Shown in pieces: positions 34,005-43,700 of a DNA stretch of 64,000 nt (its first letter is position 1; each line of letters opens with the position of its first letter). The position numbers and the translations under genes were made by a program. A model generated the notes under the pieces. That model was not told the origin of the DNA. It ran no database searches and saw only the letters and a program-made list of their open reading frames with translations. This DNA is from Methylovirgula sp. (GTDB taxonomy: Bacteria > Pseudomonadota > Alphaproteobacteria > Rhizobiales > Beijerinckiaceae): the NCBI RefSeq assembly GCF_037200945.1, contig NZ_JBBCGP010000001.1:1176501-1240500 (forward strand), read 5' to 3'.

Positions 34005-34670
34005 TCAGCCGCGCTCGGTCGGTGCAAAAAGCCGATAGAAAAAGCCGGCGCCGAGGCCCGAGAGTGTTTCGATGAGGATCGAGAGGGGCGTCGTTTCGGC
34101 CCAGAAGAGCGCAGCGATGAGCGCATAGGCCAGAGACGCCGCCGCGCCGCCGAGACTATAGGCGACAAGGCTGGTCTGGCCGAGGCGCGTGAGGATTTTA
34201 TGCGCAAACAAAAGCGCGAAGGCGCTGGCGCGGGCGCCGCCCCAGAGGCCGGCCAGGGCGACGAGTACGGCGATCGGCACCGTGCCCTGCCCAAGCGTCG
34301 CGTGGCCTAGTGCTTCAGGCGCGAATTGATTGAGGAGTGTATTTTCCAGCGGCAGCTTATCGGCGCCGGCAAGGCCGCCAAAGCTCAAAAAGGTCGTGGC
34401 ACGGGCCGCGGCATTGATAAGGCCGACGATCAACCCGCCGAGAACGGCGGCTCGGACCGACCAGGCCACACTGGTAACGGCTGCCTGGCTTGCGGAGATG
34501 GCGGGATGAGGCCCGGAGCCGCGAACGAGAGCTGCGACGAGATCTGGCGGCAGGTTCGATGGCAAGTTCGCAGCAGAAGCGCGCGGCGACTCTGAAACAG
34601 TACGCGCGGGGCGCGTCGGGCTTTCCGTCCAGGTGCGGCGGCCGAAGGATTTTGCGGGCGGCATTGACAT
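34005..34670 (-). CDS. Integral membrane protein, unknown function
   Basis: This is a 221-residue protein. The first 70 residues are polar and Ser/Pro/Ala-rich. Four hydrophobic segments follow (WSVRAAVLGGLIVGLINAAA, VPIAVLVALAGLWGGARASA, SLGGAAASLAYALIAALFW, IETLSGLGAGFFYRLF). No family is recognised. It lies 41 bases upstream of uvrB on the same strand and may be co-transcribed with it. The second ATG at 34664 is an alternative start. Confidence 0.6.
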   Translation of the reverse strand: MSMPPAKSFGRRTWTESPTRPARTVSESPRASAANLPSNLPPDLVAALVRGSGPHPAISASQAAVTSVAWSVRAAVLGGLIVGLINAAARATTFLSFGGLAGADKLPLENTLLNQFAPEALGHATLGQGTVPIAVLVALAGLWGGARASAFALLFAHKILTRLGQTSLVAYSLGGAAASLAYALIAALFWAETTPLSILIETLSGLGAGFFYRLFAPTERG

Positions 34671-34764
34671 GGCCGCAGACTACCAACCGCCTCCTACGAA
34701 ACGATTGATGCCATCGCGGAAACTCGACCCTTTCTGCTTCCAGGTGTGACTGGAGGCAAAAAGA

Positions 34765-34796
34765 AAGGGCCGCGTCCTTTTAGGGAGCGCGGCCCT
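34765..34796 (-). terminator. Terminator for the small membrane protein gene
   Basis: The stem agggccgcg / cgcggccct has a 14-base loop. Read on the minus strand it is followed by TTCTTTTT, so it ends transcripts from the gene at 34849-35100. Confidence 0.7.
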
Positions 34797-34848
34797 CAGA
34801 CACGACCTCCTACGGGGGGCATCGGGGGTCGTGGTAACTTTGCACCGC

Positions 34849-35100
34849 CTAAGAGCGCGGCGCGAAACCCAAAAGGCTCGGCATCACGCCGGCGAAATGA
34901 ACGTCATGGGCCGCGATCGGTGCCTGCGAAACGCCGGCCGGCGGATCGAAGCGGACCAGAAGACCCAGCGCGAAGGCGGAGATGCCGAGAACGACAGCCA
35001 GCGCCAACGAAACCTGAAACTGTCGACGCGCGGAGCGCGTATCGTAGCTGCGGACGAAACCTGCGTCCGGCGTATGATCAAAGTGATCCGCAATCGACAT
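34849..35100 (-). CDS. Small single-helix membrane protein, unknown function
   Basis: This is an 83-residue protein starting MSIADHFDHTPDAGF. One hydrophobic helix (FQVSLALAVVLGISAFALGL) lies near residues 29-48, and a Pro/Ala-rich tail ends with LLGFAPRS. GGAG six bases upstream supports the ATG at 35100 over a TTG at 35106. The family is unknown. A terminator follows. Confidence 0.65.
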   Translation of the reverse strand: MSIADHFDHTPDAGFVRSYDTRSARRQFQVSLALAVVLGISAFALGLLVRFDPPAGVSQAPIAAHDVHFAGVMPSLLGFAPRS

Positions 35101-35724
35101 TCCCAACTCCTCTCAGCACGCGGCCTCGAAGACCGCCTATAGTTATTGGGTTCCCCCTCCTTTGCCTGTGCGCAAAAGCACATTGGAGAGCCCGGCGGCG
35201 GTCTTGACGCGACTATCTTTGCTGGCTTGGCAGTAAACATCTCGTACGTCTCCCGAACGCCACATCGAGGAAAAAGGTTTCAAAACGTGCATCAAAATTC
35301 TTGACAGTGATCTGAATGGCGCAGTCAGAGGCCGTTTTTGCCTCTTTCGACTCAACCTTTGGATGTCTTTTACGTTCCATCGCCCGCCATTGCCCGAGGC
35401 CTGCGGCGCTCAACGGCACGCTAAATATCATATAAAACAATGATTTAAGATTTTCTGTCGGTAGCGGCGTACGCCGCCTGCGCGCCGCATTACGAGACGG
35501 GCAATAAAATTGATGAAAATTTTTCCGACTGGATCGCGGTATAGTTACGGTAACGTCAAAGAAGAATTTTTGGCGAACAGGACTGAAATTTATTGAACAC
35601 GTCGGCTTAAACCCGAGCCTTCAGCTTTACGTATTCGTGACAAATATTACCTGCCCGGTTTGTCCGTCCGATTTTACAGTTTCTTGCCGATTCCCGCGGC
35701 ATCTTCCGGCCGGCGGAGCCGCGA
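35101..35724. other. Intergenic region, about 620 bases
   Basis: No convincing gene is visible. Two overlapping minus-strand frames of 70-75 codons (35143-35355 and 35213-35440) have no recognisable features and may be remnants of one short gene. The perfect palindrome gcggcgtacgccgc is at 35464-35477. The last 200 bases are A+T rich and probably carry the promoter of the PAP2 gene at 35725. Confidence 0.5.
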
Positions 35725-36678
35725 ATGATCACGAAAATTCCAGCGCAAGACGGCGATATGCGAATGGCGATGAATTACGCCTGGGCGCTTGCGGCTGGGA
35801 TCGTCCTCATCGATTGCCTCTGGCTGCCGTTGGCGGGTTTTCACGCCGCCCCCATGCCATTGCTCCGGGACGCCGCAATCTTCGCGGCCTTGTGCGGGCT
35901 CTGGGGGATCTATGCCCTTTTGCGTCCTGACGCGTCACTCGCGGCCCTGATAGAGACCGCGGCGTTTCTCGTCATCTTTACGCTGGGCCTTGAGCTTTTG
36001 AGTTATTTTTCGACGGCCTTGTCGCTGCCGCTGCGTGACAGCGATTTTGCGGCAGCAGATCACGCCCTCGGGTTCGATTTTCCCGCGCATCTCGCCTTCG
36101 TCGCCGAACGACCGCGTCTCGCTCATGTGCTGGAATTCGCCTACAATACGTCGATGGCGCAGATCGTGATTACGGTCATCGCCTTGTCAGCGACGCACCG
36201 GATCGCCCGTTTGCGTGCCTACGCGGTGCTCTTTGCCCTGACAGCGACGATCGTGATTGCGACGGCTGCAATTTTCCCGAGCCTTGGGCCCTACGCCTAT
36301 TTCAACATACCCGACACCCTACTGCCGGCGTTCGGCAATCCGCGCACTGGCTGGCAATCCGTGCCTCATGTCCTGGCCTTGCGGGACGGCACCATGCGAA
36401 CGCTGCCGCTGAACGACTTGCGCGGGCTTGTGTCGTTTCCGTCGTTTCACACCGCGTTGGCGCTGGTGACGGTCTGGGCCGTCCTGCCCATTCGGGCGCT
36501 GGCGGTGCCCTTCTTTGCCGTCAACGCCCTTCTGATTTTCGGCGCCCCGAGCAACGGGGATCATTATCTTTGCGATCTCATCGGCGGCGCGGTGGTCGCG
36601 TTCCTTGGGCTCGGAATCGTCACCGGCGGCCTCGCCCCCCGGTTCGCACTGGCTCCGGCGCCCGTGCCGGCGGAATAG
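35725..36678 (+). CDS. PAP2 family membrane phosphatase/phosphotransferase
   Basis: This is a 317-residue protein with an N-terminal group of helices and a C-terminal PAP2 domain. It resembles bacterial Aur1/inositol-phosphoceramide-synthase-like enzymes. The phosphatase motifs are SFPSFHTALALVT (C2-type Ser-x-x-x-His, residues about 237-249) and GDHYLCDLIGGAVVAF (C3-type, about 277-292). It probably acts on lipid phosphates at the membrane. The ATG at 35725 is taken; 35758 and 35764 are alternatives. Confidence 0.8.
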   Translation: MITKIPAQDGDMRMAMNYAWALAAGIVLIDCLWLPLAGFHAAPMPLLRDAAIFAALCGLWGIYALLRPDASLAALIETAAFLVIFTLGLELLSYFSTALSLPLRDSDFAAADHALGFDFPAHLAFVAERPRLAHVLEFAYNTSMAQIVITVIALSATHRIARLRAYAVLFALTATIVIATAAIFPSLGPYAYFNIPDTLLPAFGNPRTGWQSVPHVLALRDGTMRTLPLNDLRGLVSFPSFHTALALVTVWAVLPIRALAVPFFAVNALLIFGAPSNGDHYLCDLIGGAVVAFLGLGIVTGGLAPRFALAPAPVPAE

Positions 36679-36791
36679 CCCCCACGCTTTTTTATTGCCG
36701 TCTCGCAGGCGCGAACCTATGTTCCGCCCGCGCTCGCGGCCGCTTCGCCGCGCTAAAAGCTCACGCGACATCCACCGAGGAACTCATCGTC

Positions 36792-37994
36792 ATGGCCTTC
36801 ATTTCCGACGCCCTTCTGCGTGTTAAGCCGTCCGCGACCATCGCGGCGACGCAGAAAGCGCGCGAACTGAAAGCCGCCGGGCGCGACATCATCTCGCTGT
36901 CGGTCGGCGAGCCCGACTTCGACACGCCCGAGAACATCAAGCAAGCCGCCATCACCGCCATCCAGCGTGGCGAGACGAAATATACGCCGGTGCTCGGCAT
37001 CCAGCCGTTGCGCGAGGCGATCGCCGCAAAGTTCAAGCGCGAAAACGGGCTCGACTATAAGGCCTCGCAAACGATCGTCGGGACCGGCGGTAAGCATATT
37101 CTCTTCAATGCGTTTCTCGCGACGCTCAATGTCGGCGATGAAGTGATCATTCCGGCGCCTTATTGGGTGAGCTATCCCGACATGGTGGCGATTGCCGGTG
37201 GCACACCTGTGCCTGTCGCGACGACGATGGAGCGTGGCTTCAAACTGCAGGCCGCCGACCTCGACCGCGCGATTACGCCGAAGACCAAATGGCTCATCCT
37301 CAATTCGCCGTCGAATCCCTCCGGCGCGGCCTACACGCACGACGAGCTGAAGGCGCTGACCGATGTTTTGCTGCGTCATCCGCATGTGTGGGTGTTGACC
37401 GACGACATCTACGAGCATCTGATCTACGGCGATTTCAAATTCGTCACCGTGGCGCAGGTCGAGCCGAATCTCATGGATCGCACGTTGACCATGAACGGCG
37501 TGTCGAAATCCTATGCTATGACCGGCTGGCGTATCGGTTATGCCGCCGGTCCGGACAAGCTCATCAAGGCGATGGACATGCTGCAAGGCCAGCAGACGTC
37601 CGGCGCCTGTTCGATCGCGCAATGGGCGTCGGTTGAAGCCCTCAACGGGCCGCAGGATTTCATCCCTGAACGGCGGAAGATTTTCGAGACGCGGCGCGAT
37701 CTCGTGGTCTCGATGTTGAACCAGGCAAAATATCTGAAATGCCCGTCGCCAGAGGGCGCGTTCTACGTCTATCCGTCGATTGCCGAAGCGATTGGCCGCA
37801 AGACGCCGGACGGCAAGAAAATCTCCGATGACGAAGATTTCGTCGCGTCGCTTTTAGAGGCGGAGGGCGTCGCTGTGGTGCAGGGCTCGGCCTTTGGTCT
37901 CGGCCCGAACTTCCGCGTGTCTTATGCCGCCTCGACCGAGGCCCTCGAAGACGCCTGCACCAAGATTCAGCGGTTCTGCGCAAGTCTTGTCTGA
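36792..37994 (+). CDS. aatA: Aspartate aminotransferase, class I
   Basis: This is a 400-residue PLP-dependent transaminase of subgroup Ib (AatA type). The substrate region SVGEPDFDTPENIK is near residues 37-50. The PLP-phosphate region GGKHILFNAFLA is near 99-110. NSPSNPSGAAY lies near 175-185. The Schiff-base Lys is in NGVSKSYAMTGWRIGY near residues 236-251, and Arg in FRVSYAAS near 375. It interconverts aspartate/2-oxoglutarate with oxaloacetate/glutamate. The ATG at 36792 begins the conserved N-terminus. Two terminators follow. Confidence 0.92.
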   Translation: MAFISDALLRVKPSATIAATQKARELKAAGRDIISLSVGEPDFDTPENIKQAAITAIQRGETKYTPVLGIQPLREAIAAKFKRENGLDYKASQTIVGTGGKHILFNAFLATLNVGDEVIIPAPYWVSYPDMVAIAGGTPVPVATTMERGFKLQAADLDRAITPKTKWLILNSPSNPSGAAYTHDELKALTDVLLRHPHVWVLTDDIYEHLIYGDFKFVTVAQVEPNLMDRTLTMNGVSKSYAMTGWRIGYAAGPDKLIKAMDMLQGQQTSGACSIAQWASVEALNGPQDFIPERRKIFETRRDLVVSMLNQAKYLKCPSPEGAFYVYPSIAEAIGRKTPDGKKISDDEDFVASLLEAEGVAVVQGSAFGLGPNFRVSYAASTEALEDACTKIQRFCASLV

Positions 37995-38040
37995 TTTTCG
38001 CGTCGTCTAAGGTTCAGTCGTCGCGACCCGATATGACGGA

Positions 38041-38073
38041 ACGGCCCAGGTCAAACTGGGCCGTTTTGTTTTG
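38041..38073 (+). terminator. Rho-independent terminator after aatA
   Basis: The stem acggcccag / ctgggccgt with a six-base loop is followed by tttgtttt. It lies 46 bases after the aatA stop, at the start of a 370-base gene-free stretch (37995-38368) that otherwise shows only one more hairpin. Confidence 0.88.
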
Positions 38074-38101
38074 CGCAATCCTTCTTGGGCTCCAGACGCG
38101 A

Positions 38102-38135
38102 AAAAGCCCGGTTCCCCCCTCGGAACCGGGCTTTT
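38102..38135. terminator. Second strong hairpin, possible bidirectional terminator
   Basis: Perfect 14-base arms, aaaagcccggttcc and ggaaccgggctttt, enclose cccctc. The A-run and T-run at the ends allow termination in either direction. It backs up the aatA terminator. Confidence 0.82.
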
Positions 38136-38368
38136 GCCCCCCGCGCCCTGTGTCTGTGCCGTCGCCCCCGACCGGCAGAACAGGCAGCCAGTGGATTCGA
38201 TATAGCAAAGCGACCCACGGAAGTCTGTTGCAATTGGACAACAATGGGATTGCAAAGCCGCGGCAGCGGGGCCCTTCCGAAACGCTGTCACACCAGAGCA
38301 ACACGTTTCGCTAACCCCTTTAAGCTTAGGGTGCACCGCGCATCCGATTCGCCATCCAGCAGATTCAA

Positions 38369-40060
38369 GTGCAAACATTCGTTCCAAAGTTGCGGCTCAT
38401 CCACCGGTTTGCCGCGGTCATCATTACGTTCGCCGTCTTGACGGCGATCTGTGCTTCCATCTTCTGGCATGAATTCGGTGTCCTGCGGGATCTCCGCCTC
38501 GACATCATTCATCGCCAATATCCAGCCCGCGTCGCAATCGTCGAAGCCAAGGCCTCGGAAGCAAATTTCACCGCCTTCGCCTATGAACTTGCGCATGCTG
38601 ATGCGGACACCGCGCAGCAGACGACATGGGCGTTCCGCGACGAAGCGAAGCGTTTCCGCAATTGGATTGCGATTGCCCATGCCTTCCTGCCGGAATCGCA
38701 GGATGACCTCGACGGCATATCCACGCGCTTCGACAAGATGCTTGCGTTCCTCGAAACGTTCGCGCACCGGCCCGCGGGCGGCGAAGCGCCGGAATTTCAG
38801 ATTGATTATCGCTTCGGCCCATTGCGCGATGATCTCGAAGCGTCGCTCAATCACGTCTCAAATGAAATCGCCGGTAACATGAACGACCGCATTGTCCATG
38901 TCGACAATGTGACCAATCCGCATTTTCAGCGCCTCAGCGCGTTTTTCGCCGCCGGCTTCATCATCTGCTTTTTGGGCGCGCTGCTCTGGGCCTCGCTGGC
39001 TGTCGCAAGGCCAATTTTGCGGCTTGCCACCGCCATGCGGGCGATCGCGTCCGGGCAGCTCGATGCTGAGATCGGTTATACGCGCGGCTCGGACGAAGTG
39101 GGTGATATGGCGCGTGCCATCGAGGTTCTTCGCGATAAAGGCCGTGCGTTGAGGACGCTGGAGGCAGAGACCCGTTCAGCCGAAACCCGTGCCCACCAGG
39201 CGCTGCAAGCGGAGCGCGAACATTTCGTCGATGTCTTCCAGGACGACGTCTTGCAAGTTATCGACGCCTTGTCGACGGCGACGGCCGAACTCCAGCGCTA
39301 CGCGGCGGCGATGCGCGATATCGCTCATTCAACCGACGATCGCACGAAGCATGTCGTTCGCTCGTCGCGCGTCAGCGTCGAAATGGTGGAAGCTCTCGGC
39401 TTCGCGTCGCAGGAATTCAGCACCCTCGTCGATGCTGCCAATCAGGATTTTTTCAACGCCAATCAGATTGCCGCGAGGGCGGCCAACGATGGCCAGGTCA
39501 CGTCCACCTCGGCGCGCGATCTCGCCCAGGCCGTCGAAACCATTGGCCAGATCGCCGATTTCATCGGCGGCGTCGCCTATCAAACCAATTTGCTCGCGCT
39601 CAACGCCACGATCGAGGCGGCGCGCTGCGGCGAGGCCGGGCGCGGTTTTGCCGTCGTCGCCGGCGAGGTCAAAGCCTTGGCGCAGGAGACGTCGCGCGCC
39701 GCGGCCGACATTGCAACCCGGCTTGGCGGCGTCCGCTTGGCGACGGAGCATGTCGTCAAAGCGGTCGGCGTAACAGTCGAGCGCATCGGCCGCATCGGCG
39801 CGATCACCGAGACGATCCGCGAAGGTATGGCGCTGCGTGAAGAGGCTGCCGGAAAGATCGGTGAATTTGTTTCGGCCACGGCCGGCGAGGCGCATCAACT
39901 CTCCAGCACGCTCGAGGCGGTGGCCCAATCGACCGGCGAAAGCGAACGGATCGCCGCCGAAATGCTGCAGGCGACCAATTCTTTGTCGGAACAGACGGAG
40001 CGGCTGCTCATCCGGTCGCGTGACTTCTGCCATCAGATCCGCGGGCGTCGGGTGGCCTAG
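38369..40060 (+). CDS. Methyl-accepting chemotaxis protein
   Basis: This is a 563-residue transducer. Helix 1 covers about residues 11-31. A four-helix-like periplasmic domain of about 155 residues follows, and helix 2 covers about 189-212. HAMP follows (VARPILRLATAMRAIASGQL at about 213-232). The signalling tip carries VAYQTNLLALNATIEAARCG and EAGRGFAVVAGEVKALAQET, the canonical hairpin with minor substitutions. The start is a GTG at 38369 without a good ribosome-binding site. No che genes adjoin it, so it is an orphan receptor. Confidence 0.9.
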   Translation: MQTFVPKLRLIHRFAAVIITFAVLTAICASIFWHEFGVLRDLRLDIIHRQYPARVAIVEAKASEANFTAFAYELAHADADTAQQTTWAFRDEAKRFRNWIAIAHAFLPESQDDLDGISTRFDKMLAFLETFAHRPAGGEAPEFQIDYRFGPLRDDLEASLNHVSNEIAGNMNDRIVHVDNVTNPHFQRLSAFFAAGFIICFLGALLWASLAVARPILRLATAMRAIASGQLDAEIGYTRGSDEVGDMARAIEVLRDKGRALRTLEAETRSAETRAHQALQAEREHFVDVFQDDVLQVIDALSTATAELQRYAAAMRDIAHSTDDRTKHVVRSSRVSVEMVEALGFASQEFSTLVDAANQDFFNANQIAARAANDGQVTSTSARDLAQAVETIGQIADFIGGVAYQTNLLALNATIEAARCGEAGRGFAVVAGEVKALAQETSRAAADIATRLGGVRLATEHVVKAVGVTVERIGRIGAITETIREGMALREEAAGKIGEFVSATAGEAHQLSSTLEAVAQSTGESERIAAEMLQATNSLSEQTERLLIRSRDFCHQIRGRRVA

Positions 40061-40122
40061 GCTTTGTTGCGTTTGCGCAACAAATCTGCCTTTCTGCTCT
40101 ACGAATTCGGGGCACGGAATTC

Positions 40123-40521
40123 ATGCTCAGAGATACCTCAGACGGCGGCCGCCGACCGGCCCGCAATGTCCTTGGCGAGCCGCTCGAAAGCTGCTCGTTC
40201 AATCCGTTGACGGGGTTCTTCCGCAATGGCTGCTGCGACACGTCGCGGGAAGATGCCGGCAGCCACACAATCTGCATCGTGGCAACGGCGGATTTTCTCG
40301 CCTTCTCAAAGGCGAACGGCAATGACCTTTCGACGCCCGCGCCGGATTATGACTTTGCCGGCGTTCAGCCGGGGGACCGCTGGTGCCTCTGCGCGCCGCG
40401 CTGGCAGGAGGCGTTCGAGGCCGGTCAGGCGCCGCGTGTCGCGCTGAAAGCGACGCATGAAGGTGCTCTCGCTTATTGCGATCTGGCGGACTTGAAGGCC
40501 CACGCGGTCGATTTGTCCTAG
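40123..40521 (+). CDS. DUF2237 family protein
   Basis: This is a 132-residue protein of the DUF2237 family. Diagnostic segments are RNVLGEPLESCSFNPLTGFF, RNGCCDTSREDAGSHTICIV, FSKANGNDLSTPAPDYDF and PGDRWCLCAPRWQEAF. Five conserved cysteines are present and suggest a bound metal or disulfides. The function is unknown. It lies between the chemotaxis receptor and carB and is followed by short hairpins. Confidence 0.85.
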   Translation: MLRDTSDGGRRPARNVLGEPLESCSFNPLTGFFRNGCCDTSREDAGSHTICIVATADFLAFSKANGNDLSTPAPDYDFAGVQPGDRWCLCAPRWQEAFEAGQAPRVALKATHEGALAYCDLADLKAHAVDLS

Positions 40522-40561
40522 AGCATGTCCCGAAAAAGCTGTGCGACTTTTTCGATCGGAA
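40521..40561. repeat. Rhizobiales-type intergenic repeat with hairpin
   Basis: The stretch beginning agagcatgtcccgaaaaag matches a short repeat commonly found downstream of genes in Rhizobiales. It contains the 8-base-arm hairpin cgaaaaag / ctttttcg at 40531-40554. It may terminate the DUF2237 transcript. A second hairpin, gccggatg / catccggt, lies at about 40601-40619 before carB. Confidence 0.5.
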
Positions 40562-40764
40562 CTTGCGCCAACATTATGAATTGCCGCGATTTCTTATCGG
40601 CCGGATGTACTCATCCGGTCGGAAAGCGCGCTGAAAGCCGGGGGTTCACAGGGCGGCTTTTCTTCTTTAGAGCAATCGCTCTAGCCGATAACTCGCAAAT
40701 TTAGCCGCGCCGCCTCTGCGGAGCGGCCTTCCGGCGCGCCCGGATGAGGAGACGAACCCGACCT

Positions 40765-43700
40765 ATGCCCCGCCGGACGGATATTTCGACAATTATGATC
40801 ATTGGTGCCGGCCCGATCGTCATCGGCCAGGCTTGCGAATTCGATTATTCCGGGACCCAGGCCTGCAAGGCTCTGCGCGACGAGGGCTATCGGATCGTCC
40901 TCGTCAATTCCAATCCCGCGACGATCATGACCGACCCCGATCTTGCCGACCGTACCTATGTCGAGCCGATCACGCCTGAGGTCGTCGCCAAGATCATCGC
41001 CAAGGAACGCGATGCGGTGCCGGGCGGCTTCGCGCTTCTCCCGACGATGGGCGGGCAGACGGCGCTCAATTGCGCGCTCTCGCTGCAGAAAATGGGTGTC
41101 CTCGAAAAATATAATGTCGAAATGATCGGGGCGACGGCGGAAGCGATCGACAAGGCGGAGGACCGCGAGCGGTTCCGCGAGGCGATGACCCGCATCGGCC
41201 TTGCGACGCCGCGCTCGCATCAGATCAAGACGCTGATCCAGGCGCTGGAAGCGCTGGAGGATATCGGCCTGCCGGCGATCATCCGTCCTTCCTTTACAAT
41301 GGGGGGCACCGGCGGCGGCATTGCCTATAACAAGCAGGAATTCATCGAGATCATCGAGCGCGGCATCGACGCCTCGCCCACCAGCGAAGTGCTGGTGGAG
41401 GAAAGCGTGCTCGGCTGGAAGGAATTCGAGATGGAAGTGGTCCGCGACAAGGCGGATAATTGCATCATCATCTGCTCGATCGAGAACATCGATCCGATGG
41501 GCATTCACACCGGCGATTCGATGACCGTTGCGCCGGCGCTGACGCTGACCGACAAAGAATATCAGATCATGCGCGACGCCTCGATCGCGGTTTTGCGCGA
41601 GATCGGCGTCGAGACCGGCGGCTCGAACGTTCAATTCGCCGTCAATCCCGAAAACGGCCGCCTCATCGTGATCGAGATGAACCCGCGCGTCTCGCGCTCG
41701 TCGGCGCTGGCCTCCAAAGCGACGGGCTTCCCGATCGCCAAGGTCGCGGCGAAACTCGCCGTCGGCTACACGCTCGACGAGATCGCCAACGACATCACCG
41801 GCGGCGCAACGCCCGCTTCGTTCGAGCCGACGATTGATTACGTCGTCACCAAAATTCCGCGTTTCGCCTTCGAGAAATTTCCCGGCGCCGAGCCGCTCCT
41901 GACGACGGCGATGAAATCGGTCGGCGAGGCGATGGCGATCGGCCGCACGTTCGCGGAGAGCTTGCAGAAAGCGCTGCGCTCGCTCGAAACCGGCCTCACC
42001 GGTCTCGATGAAGTCGAGATCGAAGGCATCGAGCTTGACGATAGGCATAAGGTTCTGCGCGCGGCACTCGGACGACCGACGCCGGATCGCCTGCTCGTCG
42101 TGGCGCAGGCGTTGCGCTACGGCATGTCGCTCGACGAAATCCACGACGCCTGCAAGATCGACCGGTGGTTCATCGCCCGCGTCAAGGAGATCGTCGATCT
42201 CGAGGACAAGGTAAAGAGTCTCGGTCTGCCGCAGGATTCCGAGAATCTGCGGATGCTCAAGGCCGCGGGTTTTTCCGATACACGGCTTGCGACGCTTACT
42301 GGCACAGACGAAGCGAGCGTGCGGGCGTTGCGGCACAAGCTCGACGTGCGCCCTGCCTTCAAGCGCATCGATACGAGCGCGGCCGAATTCGCCTCGCCCA
42401 CCGCCTATATGTACTCGACCTACGAGACGCCATTTGCCGGCGTCCTCGCCAACGAGGCGCGGCCGTCGGCGCGCGAAAAGATCGTGATCCTCGGCGGCGG
42501 CCCGAACCGTATCGGCCAGGGAATCGAGTTCGATTATTGCTGCTGCCACGCGAGCTTCGCGCTTCGCGCGGCCGGCTACGAAACGATCATGATCAATTGT
42601 AATCCCGAGACCGTCTCGACGGATTACGACACGTCCGACCGGCTTTATTTCGAGCCGCTGACCGCCGAAGATGTGCTGGAGATTCTAGACGTCGAGCGTT
42701 CGGCCGGGCGGCTACGCGGCGCCATCGTGCAGTTCGGCGGCCAGACGCCGCTGAAGCTCGCCGCGGCTTTGCAGCAGGCGGAAATTCCGATCCTCGGCAC
42801 CAGCGTCGATTCGATCGATCTCGCCGAGGACCGCGACCGCTTCAAGCGCCTGCTCGACAAGCTCGGGCTGAAACAGCCAATGAATGGCATTGCCTATTCG
42901 GTCGAACAATCGCGTCTCGTCGCCGCCGACCTCGGCCTGCCGCTCGTCGTGCGGCCGTCCTATGTCCTAGGCGGTCGCGCCATGGCGATCATTCGCGACG
43001 CGACGACGTTCGACGATTATCTGCTCGAAACCCTGCCGGGCCTCGTGCCGTCGGACATCAAGGCGCGCTATCCCAACGACAAGACCGGGCAGATCAACAC
43101 GGTGCTCGGCAAAAACCCGCTGCTCTTCGACCGTTATCTCTCAGATGCGGTCGAGATCGATGTCGATGCGCTCTGCGACGGCAAGGATGTCTTCGTCTGC
43201 GGCATCATGGAACACATCGAAGAGGCGGGCATCCATTCCGGCGATAGCGCCTGTTCGCTGCCGCCGCACTCGCTCGCGCCGGACATGATCGCGCGCCTCG
43301 AAGACGAGACGAGGAAGCTCGCACTGGCGCTCAACGTCGGCGGCCTGATGAACGTGCAATATGCGCTCAAGGACAACGAGATTTACGTCCTTGAGGTCAA
43401 TCCTCGCGCCTCGCGCACCGTGCCGTTCGTTGCCAAGGTGGTTGGCATTCCAATCGCCAAGATCGCGTCGCGGGTGATGGCCGGCGAGAGCCTTGCGAGC
43501 TTCCATCTCGTCTCGAAGCCGCTCGGCCACGTCGGGGTGAAGGAGGCGGTATTTCCTTTTGCGCGGTTCCCGGGCGTCGATACTGTGCTCGGGCCGGAGA
43601 TGCGCTCGACCGGCGAAGTCATCGGCCTCGATCGCTCGTTCGCTATCGCGTTCGCCAAAAGCCAGCTCGGTGGCGGCACCAAAGTGCCAGTGTCCGGCAC

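Noticed and set aside
35143..35440. Two overlapping 70-75 codon minus-strand frames
   Set aside because: No ribosome-binding site, no recognisable motif and no clear joined product; noted only as part of the intergenic region.
40681..42549. A 622-codon minus-strand open frame opposite carB
   Set aside because: It is a high-GC antisense artefact; carB is certain on the other strand.
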